Shown one piece after another: positions 8,184 through 16,194 of a stretch of 64,000 nt of DNA. How positions within the stretch are numbered: the stretch's first letter is position 1; each line of letters opens with the position of its first letter. The stretch is taken from positions 1 to 64,000 of the forward strand of contig JAGDZR010000018.1 in assembly GCA_049115695.1 (NCBI GenBank), in the 5' to 3' direction. Under the pieces are notes generated by a model that saw nothing but the letters and a program-made list of their open reading frames with translations, had not been told where the DNA came from and searched no databases. The stretch comes from JAGDZR01 sp049115695 (GTDB lineage Bacteria; Bacteroidota; Bacteroidia; Cytophagales; Cyclobacteriaceae). Both the position numbers and the translations under genes were made by a program.

Positions 8184-9446
8184 ATGGGATGTGCGACATG
8201 TAGTACTACTGGAGCCGGATGCGGCAGTCAAGGAGGGTGTCAATCGGGAGGTTGTAACAAGATGAATACTTTCGATTGGCTGTCTGATATGCAAATATCT
8301 TCAACGGGACTTTTTGATGTAGTCGAGGTTAGATTCAAAAACGGAAGAAAAGAATTTTATAGAAAAGACCAGGACATGGAAATTACCACAGGTGATGCTG
8401 TCGTAGTGGATGTGCCCAATGGCCATCACATTGGTTATGTGTCCCTGATGGGTGAGCTGGTAAGGCTCCAGATGAAGAAAAAGGGAATCGAGAATAATGA
8501 TGAAGTTCGATCAATTTACCGCATTGCTTCTGCGAAGGACCTTGAGAAATTTGAGAATGTAAGGAACAAAGAGATGTCTACGCTGTATCGCACGCGTGAG
8601 ATCATCATGAGCCTGAAACTTCAAATGAAGTTGACGGATGTAGAATATCAAGCCGATAACACTAAAGCAACTTTTTATTACTCAGCAGATGATCGAGTTG
8701 ATTTTCGTGAGTTAATTAAGCTGTTGGCCGGAGAATTTCGAATTCGTGTTGAAATGAGACAAATCTCATTGCGTCAGGAGGCAGGTCGTATAGGTGGAAT
8801 TGGCGTTTGCGGTCGCGAGCTTTGTTGCTCTACATGGTTAAGTGACTTTAAGTCTGTTTCTACCCAAGCTGCCAGATATCAAAACTTGTCATTAAACCCA
8901 GGTAAGCTGTCAGGTCAGTGTGGTCGTTTGAAATGTTGCTTGAATTATGAGTTGGAGACCTACATGGAAGCACTGGAGGATATTCCTCAGGTAGAGCGAC
9001 CTCTTCAAACTGAAAAAGGCGAAGCGAGACTGCAAAAGACGGATATCTTTCGTAAACTCATGTGGTTTGGCTATGATGACGAAAATACCTGGCACCCTGT
9101 GGATGTTGGACGTGTCAATGAAATACTCGAGCTAAACAGAAAAGGAAAAAAGCCGGCATCATTATCGGTAAATATTGTCGCTGAAGAACTTGAAAATGCT
9201 ACCCTAAATAGTGATTTGGTGGCAATGGATAGGAAGTTCAAAAAGAAAGGAAATAAGAAGAAGCGAAAGAAGAAGCCAGGTCAACACGCGAAATCTGATC
9301 ATCCTCAAGGGTCGAACCAGCCTAAAAAACAAAATAACGGGCCAAAAAATGAGCAAGGCCAGGGTGGAAACACACAACATCAGAAAAGACGCAATAAGAA
9401 GAAAAAGAATTTCAAGAATAGAAATCAAAACAATCGACCAGAATGA
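8184..9446 (+). CDS. ricT: PSP1-domain protein, RicT (YaaT) family, with Cys-rich start and basic tail
   Basis: A 420-residue protein with a PSP1 core (about 45-280) that ends in the family's cysteine pairs GVCGRELCCSTW and GQCGRLKCCLNYE. In Bacillus, RicT joins RicA and RicF in an iron-sulfur complex that stimulates RNase Y cleavage of mRNAs. RicA and RicF are not recognised in this window, while an RNase Y gene lies at 55653-57215. Two extra parts stand out. Residues 1-25 carry five cysteines (3, 6, 13, 19, 24) among Gly and Ser. From about residue 350 to the end is a Lys/Arg/Asn/Gln-rich tail that looks disordered and nucleic-acid-binding. The stop overlaps the gldH start as ATGA. Confidence 0.88.
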   Translation: MGCATCSTTGAGCGSQGGCQSGGCNKMNTFDWLSDMQISSTGLFDVVEVRFKNGRKEFYRKDQDMEITTGDAVVVDVPNGHHIGYVSLMGELVRLQMKKKGIENNDEVRSIYRIASAKDLEKFENVRNKEMSTLYRTREIIMSLKLQMKLTDVEYQADNTKATFYYSADDRVDFRELIKLLAGEFRIRVEMRQISLRQEAGRIGGIGVCGRELCCSTWLSDFKSVSTQAARYQNLSLNPGKLSGQCGRLKCCLNYELETYMEALEDIPQVERPLQTEKGEARLQKTDIFRKLMWFGYDDENTWHPVDVGRVNEILELNRKGKKPASLSVNIVAEELENATLNSDLVAMDRKFKKKGNKKKRKKKPGQHAKSDHPQGSNQPKKQNNGPKNEQGQGGNTQHQKRRNKKKKNFKNRNQNNRPE

Positions 9447-9907
9447 GAACATTTTCTTTAGTCCTGGTTTTGGTAATCTTATTCTCCTGCAATGATGATT
9501 TGGTTTTTGAGCGCTTCGAAGTGTTGGAGGATTCATGGAAGGAGGAGCAACCGATTACCTTCCAATTTGAAATAGAAGACATCTCCAAAAACTATGATCT
9601 GGAGGTAGGATTCAGGTATGGCAACCAATACTCATTTTATAACTTATATGTTGAATATCTCCTGGCCAGTAAGTCCGATACTTTGACACATAAACTGGAA
9701 GAAATTATTCTCTTTGAACCGAAAACAGGGAAACCTATGGGAAGTGGATTAGGGGATGTGTTTGATATTGAAAAGATCGTCCAGCGGCAGTTTAGGTTTG
9801 AGCAACCAGGAACTTACACCTTGTCTTTGATGCAATTTATGAGGAGAGAAGAGCTTACTGAGATCGAGCATGTTGGGTTTAGATTGTCTCAGTCCTCACC
9901 AGAATGA
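9443..9907 (+). CDS. gldH: Gliding motility lipoprotein GldH
   Basis: A 154-residue lipoprotein with a short signal and lipobox ending in Cys16 (LFSC). The body matches GldH: a beta-rich domain with ITFQFEIED, NLYVEYLL, then GSGLGDVFDIEKI and the closing QPGTYTLSLMQFMR. GldH is required for gliding in Flavobacterium johnsoniae and is one of the Gld lipoproteins retained in many Bacteroidota, but its exact role in the motor or adhesin export is unknown. It is translationally coupled to ricT through a 4-bp overlap, a linkage that I recall from other Bacteroidota. It is convergent with the large helicase gene, 5 bp between stops. Confidence 0.88.
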   Translation: MRTFSLVLVLVILFSCNDDLVFERFEVLEDSWKEEQPITFQFEIEDISKNYDLEVGFRYGNQYSFYNLYVEYLLASKSDTLTHKLEEIILFEPKTGKPMGSGLGDVFDIEKIVQRQFRFEQPGTYTLSLMQFMRREELTEIEHVGFRLSQSSPE

Positions 9908-9912
9908 TTGTC

Positions 9913-12900
9913 TTAATGGTCTTGAGACTTATTATAAAATAGCCTAAGATCGTCCTCAACCTTTTCAGGGTTTTCCCAAAGATTGCGGCTGAATACCTGA
10001 ATCATTGGCCATCCCTTCAGGTTGAATATTTCCGGTTTATAAAGAAATTGATCTTTGATGGTTGGTGCCTGATGAAAATGTTGATCATCTGTCAATAATA
10101 CACCGAGATATTCATTTTTGAATTTAGCTGTCAGATCAGCAAAGGGCATTTGGTCGGTAAACTCAACAGATGCAGGAAATTCAAATGACTCAAGGATACT
10201 CGATTTCAAATACCAACCAGGAAGATGCTCTTGTCCGTCGAATACACTGGGTTGCCATTTTTGTGTCGCCACTCTCTTGGCATAGTGCAGGTATGCTTCA
10301 AGGAGCTTGGGTCCTTGATTTTTGGTGCGTGAAGTATCTAACTCCTCCGGTTCAAGACTTGTCACCACATAAACCTCATCCCTAGCTCTTGTCACAGCTA
10401 CGTTTAATCTGTTTTCCCCTCCCGGAGTATTCAACGAGCCAAATTTTAGCTGAAGCTTACCACTTTTATCCTTAGCGTAGGCGGTACTAAAAATGATAAT
10501 ATCACGCTCATCCCCCTGCACGTTTTCGATATTTTTCACAAAGAGGCCTTCGGGTATTTTTCCCCAGTTTTTACTGCCTATGTCTATCAGATCCATTATC
10601 AGGTCGCGCTGCTTCATGTTAAAAGTCACAACGCCAATCTGTTTTTCAGGCCACTTTTTGGAAAGCCTGCCGATCAGCGCTACTACCTGTTTGGCTTCCT
10701 CGATATTGATGTTGTTCTCCCAGAAACCATTGACTTTTTCATAATGAATTGAAGGTGTTTTGGCATTGACATGAGCTCGGTGTGGCATTAACTTTAACCT
10801 ACCTTTATAAAAGTGCTGGTTTGAGAATTCGATTAGCTCCAGTGATTTGCTTCGGTAATGTCCCTGAAGATGTGTTTTAGGAAGATATCGTTCTGTCAAA
10901 TCAAGTAACGAGTCAATTTCCAACTCAGGAATGTCCTCATTCTCATCTTCCCATTTTGCTCTATACAGGTCAAACGGCTTGAGCTGCATAGCGTCTCCGG
11001 CAACTACCACCTGCTTACCTCGATACATGGCTGGAATACCACGTTCCGCAAAACATTGTGAAGCCTCATCGAAGATGACCAGATCAAAAAGCTCCTCCAT
11101 TGGAAAGATTGCTGAAGCGGACTCAGGGGAAACCATCCAGCATGGGATCAACTTGAAAACTTCCTCGCTAAATTCAGAAATAACACGCCTCAATGGCCAG
11201 ATCCTTCTTTTTTTAGTTACTTGATGAAGCAGGTCCCTATAAGTTACGAGGTTGTTGAGTCGATTGAACTCCAGCTTGTCATATGTTTTTTCCCGAGAGC
11301 GAAGCAATAGAATGTCTTTACTTAGCGACCTTTTTTGATCGTTTGATTCTCTTAGTTCCTTGAGAATTTGCTGATACCTCATCGTTGAGACAAGTCGCAG
11401 GATTGGATGTTTGGACTCAATGTGCTCGATCCATTCTAAGGCCAGGCTGTTATGGAAGCATTGAATCATATCGGAAGTGCTTCCTCCCCTTTCCAGGAGA
11501 ATTTCTATCAGGCTCCTTTCGCTTGAAGACATTGAACTTTTGAGCAGATGATAGTCTCTTAGGTTTTCAAAATCACTAGACAGTTCATCAATGACTTCAT
11601 CAATTTTGACACGATCAGAGAGTAACTCACGTATCTGATTGTTGGTGAGATGGATTTTCCAACTTCCAATCATGTCAGGAAAGAGCTCAATAAGCTCGGC
11701 GAATTTGTTAAGATTGGTAATAAGAAGCTTACGCTCTGTGTGTTTGAATTTCACATATGCATCTAGGCTTCTCAATGCTTTGAAAAGCTCCAGGGTTTTG
11801 TACGCCAGTCGTTGATGAAAGAACCAATTTTGAATGTCAATTTTACGATGGTTTTTAGGAAAACCAATAAGCCAGGACTGACTTTCAATAAGTGAAATGT
11901 TATGTTCCAGATTTAACCTATTGTCAATTCGCTCAAGCAAGACTTTAAAGCCTTCCTTATTGCTTTTCAGTTCGTTTGATACGAGTACGCGTGTTACGAA
12001 TACTTGATATTTTGAGAATAGCTTCCACTTGATCCACTTAAGGGGATTTTTACGCGCTTGAATGGCTTGTTGCAGGGCTTCCTGAAAACGACCAAGCTCG
12101 CTTGAACTCAATGAGATTTCCGGACCCGAACCCTTAAAGCAATTCAGCATTGTTCTTTCTAACTCCACAATCCAGCTCAAGTCTTTGTTGGGCGCATTGT
12201 TGCGTAGGTGGCTAAAGTATCGATAGGTGTCTTTGTTATCGAGATTGGATATGAGCTGTCTGAGTGATTTTATCTGATTTAGAAAGTAGTCAACAGTATC
12301 AAAGTCCAATGTTTTGTGGAGTTCCTGATCCGAGCGAGCTTGAAATTCCTGAAACTGCATGACGGCATCACGAACTGTTTGCTCAATGGCATTTCGATCA
12401 GCTGATTCATATTTGTCGAAGGGCAGACCCTTTGACCAAAAGTGATTTTTGTGTTCAAATGCATTGTGATAGCTGAAATATGTCTCAAGCCTGGAAATAG
12501 TTTCAGCAAGACCTTCATAGCGAAATGAATGGTAGTCCTGCTTTAGTCGAACATGCGGTTGCTTTACATCACTGTTCAGGTAAAGTTCTTTGATAGATTT
12601 ACCGCATTCTGACTCATCAAAGAGGGCGGATTTAAATTCTTCAAGCTCTTCACAATGTTGCGCTATCCGGCGACTGGATTGGGTAAAAGCGCGTTCGATT
12701 TGGATGCTGTCAAGGCTGTTATTCTTTCGTTGGTATTCCTCTAACCTTGAGATTTGTGACTCCAGTTTGTCAAATATGGTTTTCCTGTCATTCTTAAAGT
12801 CATGAACCATTCCGACAAAATCATGAATATCTTGTTCTTTAAGTCGACCGAAAACCACGTCTAGCGCCGCTCGCTTCTGGCAAACAAGCAGCACATTCTT

Positions 12901-13914
12901 TCCTCGCGCAATAAAGTCACTGATGATATTGGCAATCAACTGACTCTTACCAGTTCCGGGAGGTCCTTGGATATTGATGGAATTTCCTTTTTTAATTTTG
13001 TTAAGCGCTTGTTCCTGATATGCGTCGATGGCAAAGGGGGTAAATGTATTTTCTTCCAATACTCGATCAGAGTATTTGGTCATGCTTTCATCCTCAGGGT
13101 CTAGCTTGACACGTCTGGTGAAGAACTCCTCCATGTCCGGGGAGTGGTCGTTTTCAAGTAGCTGTACATAGTCCGGCACTAAATGAGAGCCAGCTTGTGG
13201 GAATATGCCAAGTACTGCCTCAGGATAAAGCTTTAACACGCCTGGCTTCTCTGATTTATCAAGGTCTGCTTTTTTGAAGTTTTTAAACGGGTGCAGCTTG
13301 TCAGTGAAGTTCTCCTGGTTGAAATGAATTTCCAGGTTGCTTGATTTTAGCAGTTCATATAATTGAGTACGGTAGATGGTGCTGTCCGGATCAAAATCAT
13401 CGATTATTCTTTCTACTAATTCTTCGTCAAGTTTTACCTGATTGTAATGGGCGTAGGCCAGCAAGAAGGTTTTGTTCAAGGTAATGTTTACATTCTGTCT
13501 GGGATGCATCATCCACTTTCCATTTTCTACTTGAAGCTCAACTGGAAAAAATAGAAGTGGGCACCTGATGATAGTTTCATCCGAAAACTTGCCCCTGATA
13601 AACGGCCATCCGACATACAGATCTCTCGCGCCTCTTTCCTGAAAAATAAATTGATCGCGCCTGTTAAGTTTTTTCAATCTGACTGCAAGCAGATTTGAGG
13701 ATTTGTCGCGACTATCCATTTCCTGGCACAACGCTATTTTGCTTTCATCAGCGATGAGCGATTCTATTAACTCGAAACTGGATTTATTAAGAGCAAAGTC
13801 AAGCGCGTGCAGATCAAGAAATTGTTCGACGCTCAGACGTAGTAAATTCAGAGAATGATTATTCCCGGAAAGGTTTGTCAGTCGTCTTAAATATGATTTT
13901 AGAATTGATTCCAT
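9913..13914 (-). CDS. Very large SF1 (Upf1-like) helicase with DUF4011-type start and degenerate MTES_1575-like nuclease end
   Basis: About 1333 residues. The N-terminal part has a DUF4011-like block (YVGWPFIRGK, then RCPLLFFPVEL near 120). The SF1 motor follows: Walker A GPPGTGKS near 317, Walker B DEAS near 946, GDAMQLKP, VQGDERD and VAVTRAR. A long helical insert separates Walker A from Walker B. The last 75 residues resemble the REase_MTES_1575/Vsr-type nuclease (GVLLTDDQHFH, then GWPMIQVFSRNLWENPE), but where the family has IExDG this protein has LLTDD, so the catalytic Glu seems lost. A TTG lies one codon upstream; I chose the ATG at 13914, which overlaps the upstream stop as TGATG. Relatives occur near defence and DNA-repair genes, but no function is proven for this one. 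Confidence 0.85.
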   Translation of the reverse strand: MESILKSYLRRLTNLSGNNHSLNLLRLSVEQFLDLHALDFALNKSSFELIESLIADESKIALCQEMDSRDKSSNLLAVRLKKLNRRDQFIFQERGARDLYVGWPFIRGKFSDETIIRCPLLFFPVELQVENGKWMMHPRQNVNITLNKTFLLAYAHYNQVKLDEELVERIIDDFDPDSTIYRTQLYELLKSSNLEIHFNQENFTDKLHPFKNFKKADLDKSEKPGVLKLYPEAVLGIFPQAGSHLVPDYVQLLENDHSPDMEEFFTRRVKLDPEDESMTKYSDRVLEENTFTPFAIDAYQEQALNKIKKGNSINIQGPPGTGKSQLIANIISDFIARGKNVLLVCQKRAALDVVFGRLKEQDIHDFVGMVHDFKNDRKTIFDKLESQISRLEEYQRKNNSLDSIQIERAFTQSSRRIAQHCEELEEFKSALFDESECGKSIKELYLNSDVKQPHVRLKQDYHSFRYEGLAETISRLETYFSYHNAFEHKNHFWSKGLPFDKYESADRNAIEQTVRDAVMQFQEFQARSDQELHKTLDFDTVDYFLNQIKSLRQLISNLDNKDTYRYFSHLRNNAPNKDLSWIVELERTMLNCFKGSGPEISLSSSELGRFQEALQQAIQARKNPLKWIKWKLFSKYQVFVTRVLVSNELKSNKEGFKVLLERIDNRLNLEHNISLIESQSWLIGFPKNHRKIDIQNWFFHQRLAYKTLELFKALRSLDAYVKFKHTERKLLITNLNKFAELIELFPDMIGSWKIHLTNNQIRELLSDRVKIDEVIDELSSDFENLRDYHLLKSSMSSSERSLIEILLERGGSTSDMIQCFHNSLALEWIEHIESKHPILRLVSTMRYQQILKELRESNDQKRSLSKDILLLRSREKTYDKLEFNRLNNLVTYRDLLHQVTKKRRIWPLRRVISEFSEEVFKLIPCWMVSPESASAIFPMEELFDLVIFDEASQCFAERGIPAMYRGKQVVVAGDAMQLKPFDLYRAKWEDENEDIPELEIDSLLDLTERYLPKTHLQGHYRSKSLELIEFSNQHFYKGRLKLMPHRAHVNAKTPSIHYEKVNGFWENNINIEEAKQVVALIGRLSKKWPEKQIGVVTFNMKQRDLIMDLIDIGSKNWGKIPEGLFVKNIENVQGDERDIIIFSTAYAKDKSGKLQLKFGSLNTPGGENRLNVAVTRARDEVYVVTSLEPEELDTSRTKNQGPKLLEAYLHYAKRVATQKWQPSVFDGQEHLPGWYLKSSILESFEFPASVEFTDQMPFADLTAKFKNEYLGVLLTDDQHFHQAPTIKDQFLYKPEIFNLKGWPMIQVFSRNLWENPEKVEDDLRLFYNKSQDH

Positions 13915-14813
13915 CAATCGGAAACTGAAATATATGGTAATAATTTCAGCATCAAACTATCGGAGACGGACTTGATATTGCCAAGGTCGTTTGGATTAAG
14001 AAATTTACCATGAACATTTCTGTAATTGACAATGGTCTTCGCCAATCTACGTGAAATGTATGGATGATTTGAAAGTGAATCGGCCGGCAGCATATTGATA
14101 TTCATTTTATTGAAGTTAGTTTCCTTGATGGTAAAGCTGGCTGTAATCTGATTCATTAGCGTATCTTGTATACCATAGACCTCTAGCATTTGCTCCAGGT
14201 TGTAAAAGCCACCAAGTCGATCTCTGAATTTAATAGTTCTTTCAGAAAGAACTGGTCCAATTCCTCTGATCTCCATTAATTCTTCGGCCGTTACTTCATT
14301 GATGTCTTTGACGATTTTTTCCCTTTCTATCAGTTTAGGTTTAGCCGGGAGGTTTTCTGGAAGTTTGATGTACTCCCACAGCGAGACGACCCTATTACTA
14401 TCTATTGAGTAAATCTTGAACAAATCTGCTTTGACCCGAAACTTGCCACCGGCCTTTCTGTAATTAAGAATGTTGTTCGCGGAGTGTTGTGAAAGCCCAA
14501 GGCGCAAGAATTCAGATTCACTTGAGACATTGGGGTCAAATTCAAAGAAGTCATATTTAAATGGGATTGACTCATTCTTGCTGCCATAGGATTGGTTGTT
14601 TTTTGCAGCGGCATCTTTTTTTTCTTCCTCGAACTCTTCATACCACTTTTCAAGTGAGGTTTTAGGGTCAGTTGATGTTGAGCCTTGTCTCGCAGATAAT
14701 TGTTGATAACCAACGATCAATATGGTGATGAAAATCAGTATAACGAGACCATTTGCTTCGATTCTTGTAAAACCCAGATGGTTCATGATAAAAATTCGAA
14801 CCCTTTTAAGCAT
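13914..14813 (-). CDS. Membrane-anchored helix-hairpin-helix protein, ComEA-like
   Basis: A 299-residue protein with one membrane segment at about 22-36, a short acidic linker, and three HhH-type repeats. They are around the segments SQHSANNILNYRKAGGKF, IRGIGPVLSERTIKFR and SRRLAKTIVNYRNVHGKF. ComEA proteins bind incoming DNA at the membrane during transformation. Most are shorter (one HhH pair); the three-repeat form is common in Bacteroidota. The topology (short N-terminus inside, HhH domains outside in the periplasm) follows from the basic residues before the membrane segment and is inferred. The stop codon overlaps the start of the large helicase gene as TGATG, so both are made from one mRNA. 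Confidence 0.85.
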   Translation of the reverse strand: MLKRVRIFIMNHLGFTRIEANGLVILIFITILIVGYQQLSARQGSTSTDPKTSLEKWYEEFEEEKKDAAAKNNQSYGSKNESIPFKYDFFEFDPNVSSESEFLRLGLSQHSANNILNYRKAGGKFRVKADLFKIYSIDSNRVVSLWEYIKLPENLPAKPKLIEREKIVKDINEVTAEELMEIRGIGPVLSERTIKFRDRLGGFYNLEQMLEVYGIQDTLMNQITASFTIKETNFNKMNINMLPADSLSNHPYISRRLAKTIVNYRNVHGKFLNPNDLGNIKSVSDSLMLKLLPYISVSD

Positions 14814-14884
14814 CTATCACGTAATTTTTGCTACTTTTTATATCTAATGACATTTATCATTATCAATATAATGAACAATGAAAC

Positions 14885-14892
14885 TATTTTTG
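14885..14892 (+). promoter_or_regulatory. Candidate -7 box TATTTTTG for hemA
   Basis: TAnnTTTG match in the divergent spacer, 22 bp before the hemA ATG chosen at 14915. The box would give a very short leader. It also disfavours the TTG at 14897 as start, since that would leave almost no leader. Confidence 0.35.
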
Positions 14893-14914
14893 CGTCTTGA
14901 CTGTAAATCTGAAG

Positions 14915-16171
14915 ATGCACGAGAGGTTTAAAGTAGTAGTATTTAGTCATCGTCTGGCGACCATAGATATCCGGGAGAAAATCTCATTGGATGAAGGTGG
15001 ATGCAAGAGAATGATGGCGAGTATGAAAGAAGTTCTGGGCGTAGATGAGGCGATGGTTTTATCTACCTGCAATAGAACTGAAATCTACTATACTGCAGAT
15101 GAATCAAAAGATCGTGAAATCATTTCGTTGCTTGCTCTTCAAAAGGGAATAGATACAGACTTAAATGCACATGCATTGTATTTGGCCGGAGAGGAGGCTG
15201 TAGCACATCTGTATAAAGTCTCAATGGGACTGGATGCCAAGGTGCTCGGAGATATTCAGATTTCGAATCAGACGAAGATGGCTTACCAATGGTGTGCTGA
15301 TGAGCAAATGGCAGGACCATTTTTGCATCGCCTCATGCATTCGGTATTCTACGCAAACAAGCGAGTTGTTCAAGAAACAGCATTTAGAGACGGGGCTGCC
15401 TCAACATCGTATGCTTGTGTTGACCTTGCCAAGCAATTTATCATCAACTTTAAGCAACCAAAGATTTTGGTTTTGGGGCTGGGAGAAATCGGCCGAGAAG
15501 TTGCAGAGAATCTTCAACAGGTTGATGCTGAAATATTCGTAACCAATCGTACCATATCCAAGGCGGCTGATATCGCGAAAAAATTTGATTATCAGTTGCT
15601 TGATCTGGATTTGGCACTTGAGAAAATCACTGATTTTGATGTAATCATTTCAAGTATGGTTTCTGATAGGATCATTGGTCAAGATCATTTCAGGGATTGT
15701 GAGATAGCGCACAAAATGCTGATAGATCTTTCAGTGCCTAGAAGTATGGACGCTGAACTGGAGCATCTTCCTGGTATTTTGCTCTATAATATAGATCAGA
15801 TTGAAAGCAAAACATCAGAAATTGTAGAGAGAAGAGAGCAAGCAATTCCAGCAGTCGAGCTAATTGTAACGGAGGCCATTCATGAACTCAAATCATGGTC
15901 AAGTGAGCTTGAAGTTTCACCTACGATCAAAAAATTGAAGCAAGCGCTTGAGGAGATCCGAAAAGAAGAATTGGCGAGGTACCTGAAGAAGGCTTCAGAT
16001 AAAGAATTGGATTTGCTTGATAAAGCGACCAAGGGAATTATTCAGAAAGTTATCAAACTGCCCGTGTTGCAATTGAAGGCTGCATGCAAAAGAGGCGAGG
16101 CTGACACTTTGGTGGAGGTGCTCAATGACCTTTTCGACCTTGAAAAGGACAAGGAAAAAACTAATTCTTAA
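14915..16171 (+). CDS. hemA: Glutamyl-tRNA reductase
   Basis: Reduces glutamyl-tRNA(Glu) to glutamate-1-semialdehyde with NADPH, the first step of tetrapyrrole (haem, sirohaem) synthesis. The nucleophile Cys lies in the LSTCNRTE motif near residue 50, after the N-terminal VVFSHRLATIDIRE segment. The NADPH-binding domain shows VLGLGEIGREVAENL near 190-205, and the C-terminal dimerisation helix closes the protein. The open frame allows a TTG start six codons earlier (14897), but the ATG at 14915 gives 418 residues, the usual length, and is preferred. No other haem genes are adjacent. A WG-repeat gene follows after 23 bp. Confidence 0.94.
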   Translation: MHERFKVVVFSHRLATIDIREKISLDEGGCKRMMASMKEVLGVDEAMVLSTCNRTEIYYTADESKDREIISLLALQKGIDTDLNAHALYLAGEEAVAHLYKVSMGLDAKVLGDIQISNQTKMAYQWCADEQMAGPFLHRLMHSVFYANKRVVQETAFRDGAASTSYACVDLAKQFIINFKQPKILVLGLGEIGREVAENLQQVDAEIFVTNRTISKAADIAKKFDYQLLDLDLALEKITDFDVIISSMVSDRIIGQDHFRDCEIAHKMLIDLSVPRSMDAELEHLPGILLYNIDQIESKTSEIVERREQAIPAVELIVTEAIHELKSWSSELEVSPTIKKLKQALEEIRKEELARYLKKASDKELDLLDKATKGIIQKVIKLPVLQLKAACKRGEADTLVEVLNDLFDLEKDKEKTNS

Positions 16172-16194
16172 TTCTAGACATCTATATTTGACGA

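Noticed and set aside
9204..9536. 110-residue minus-strand ORF with hydrophobic stretch over the ricT-gldH boundary
   Set aside because: The hydrophobic run is the mirror of the Lys/Asn-rich RicT tail (AAG/AAA codons read as CTT/TTT); it is a shadow ORF.
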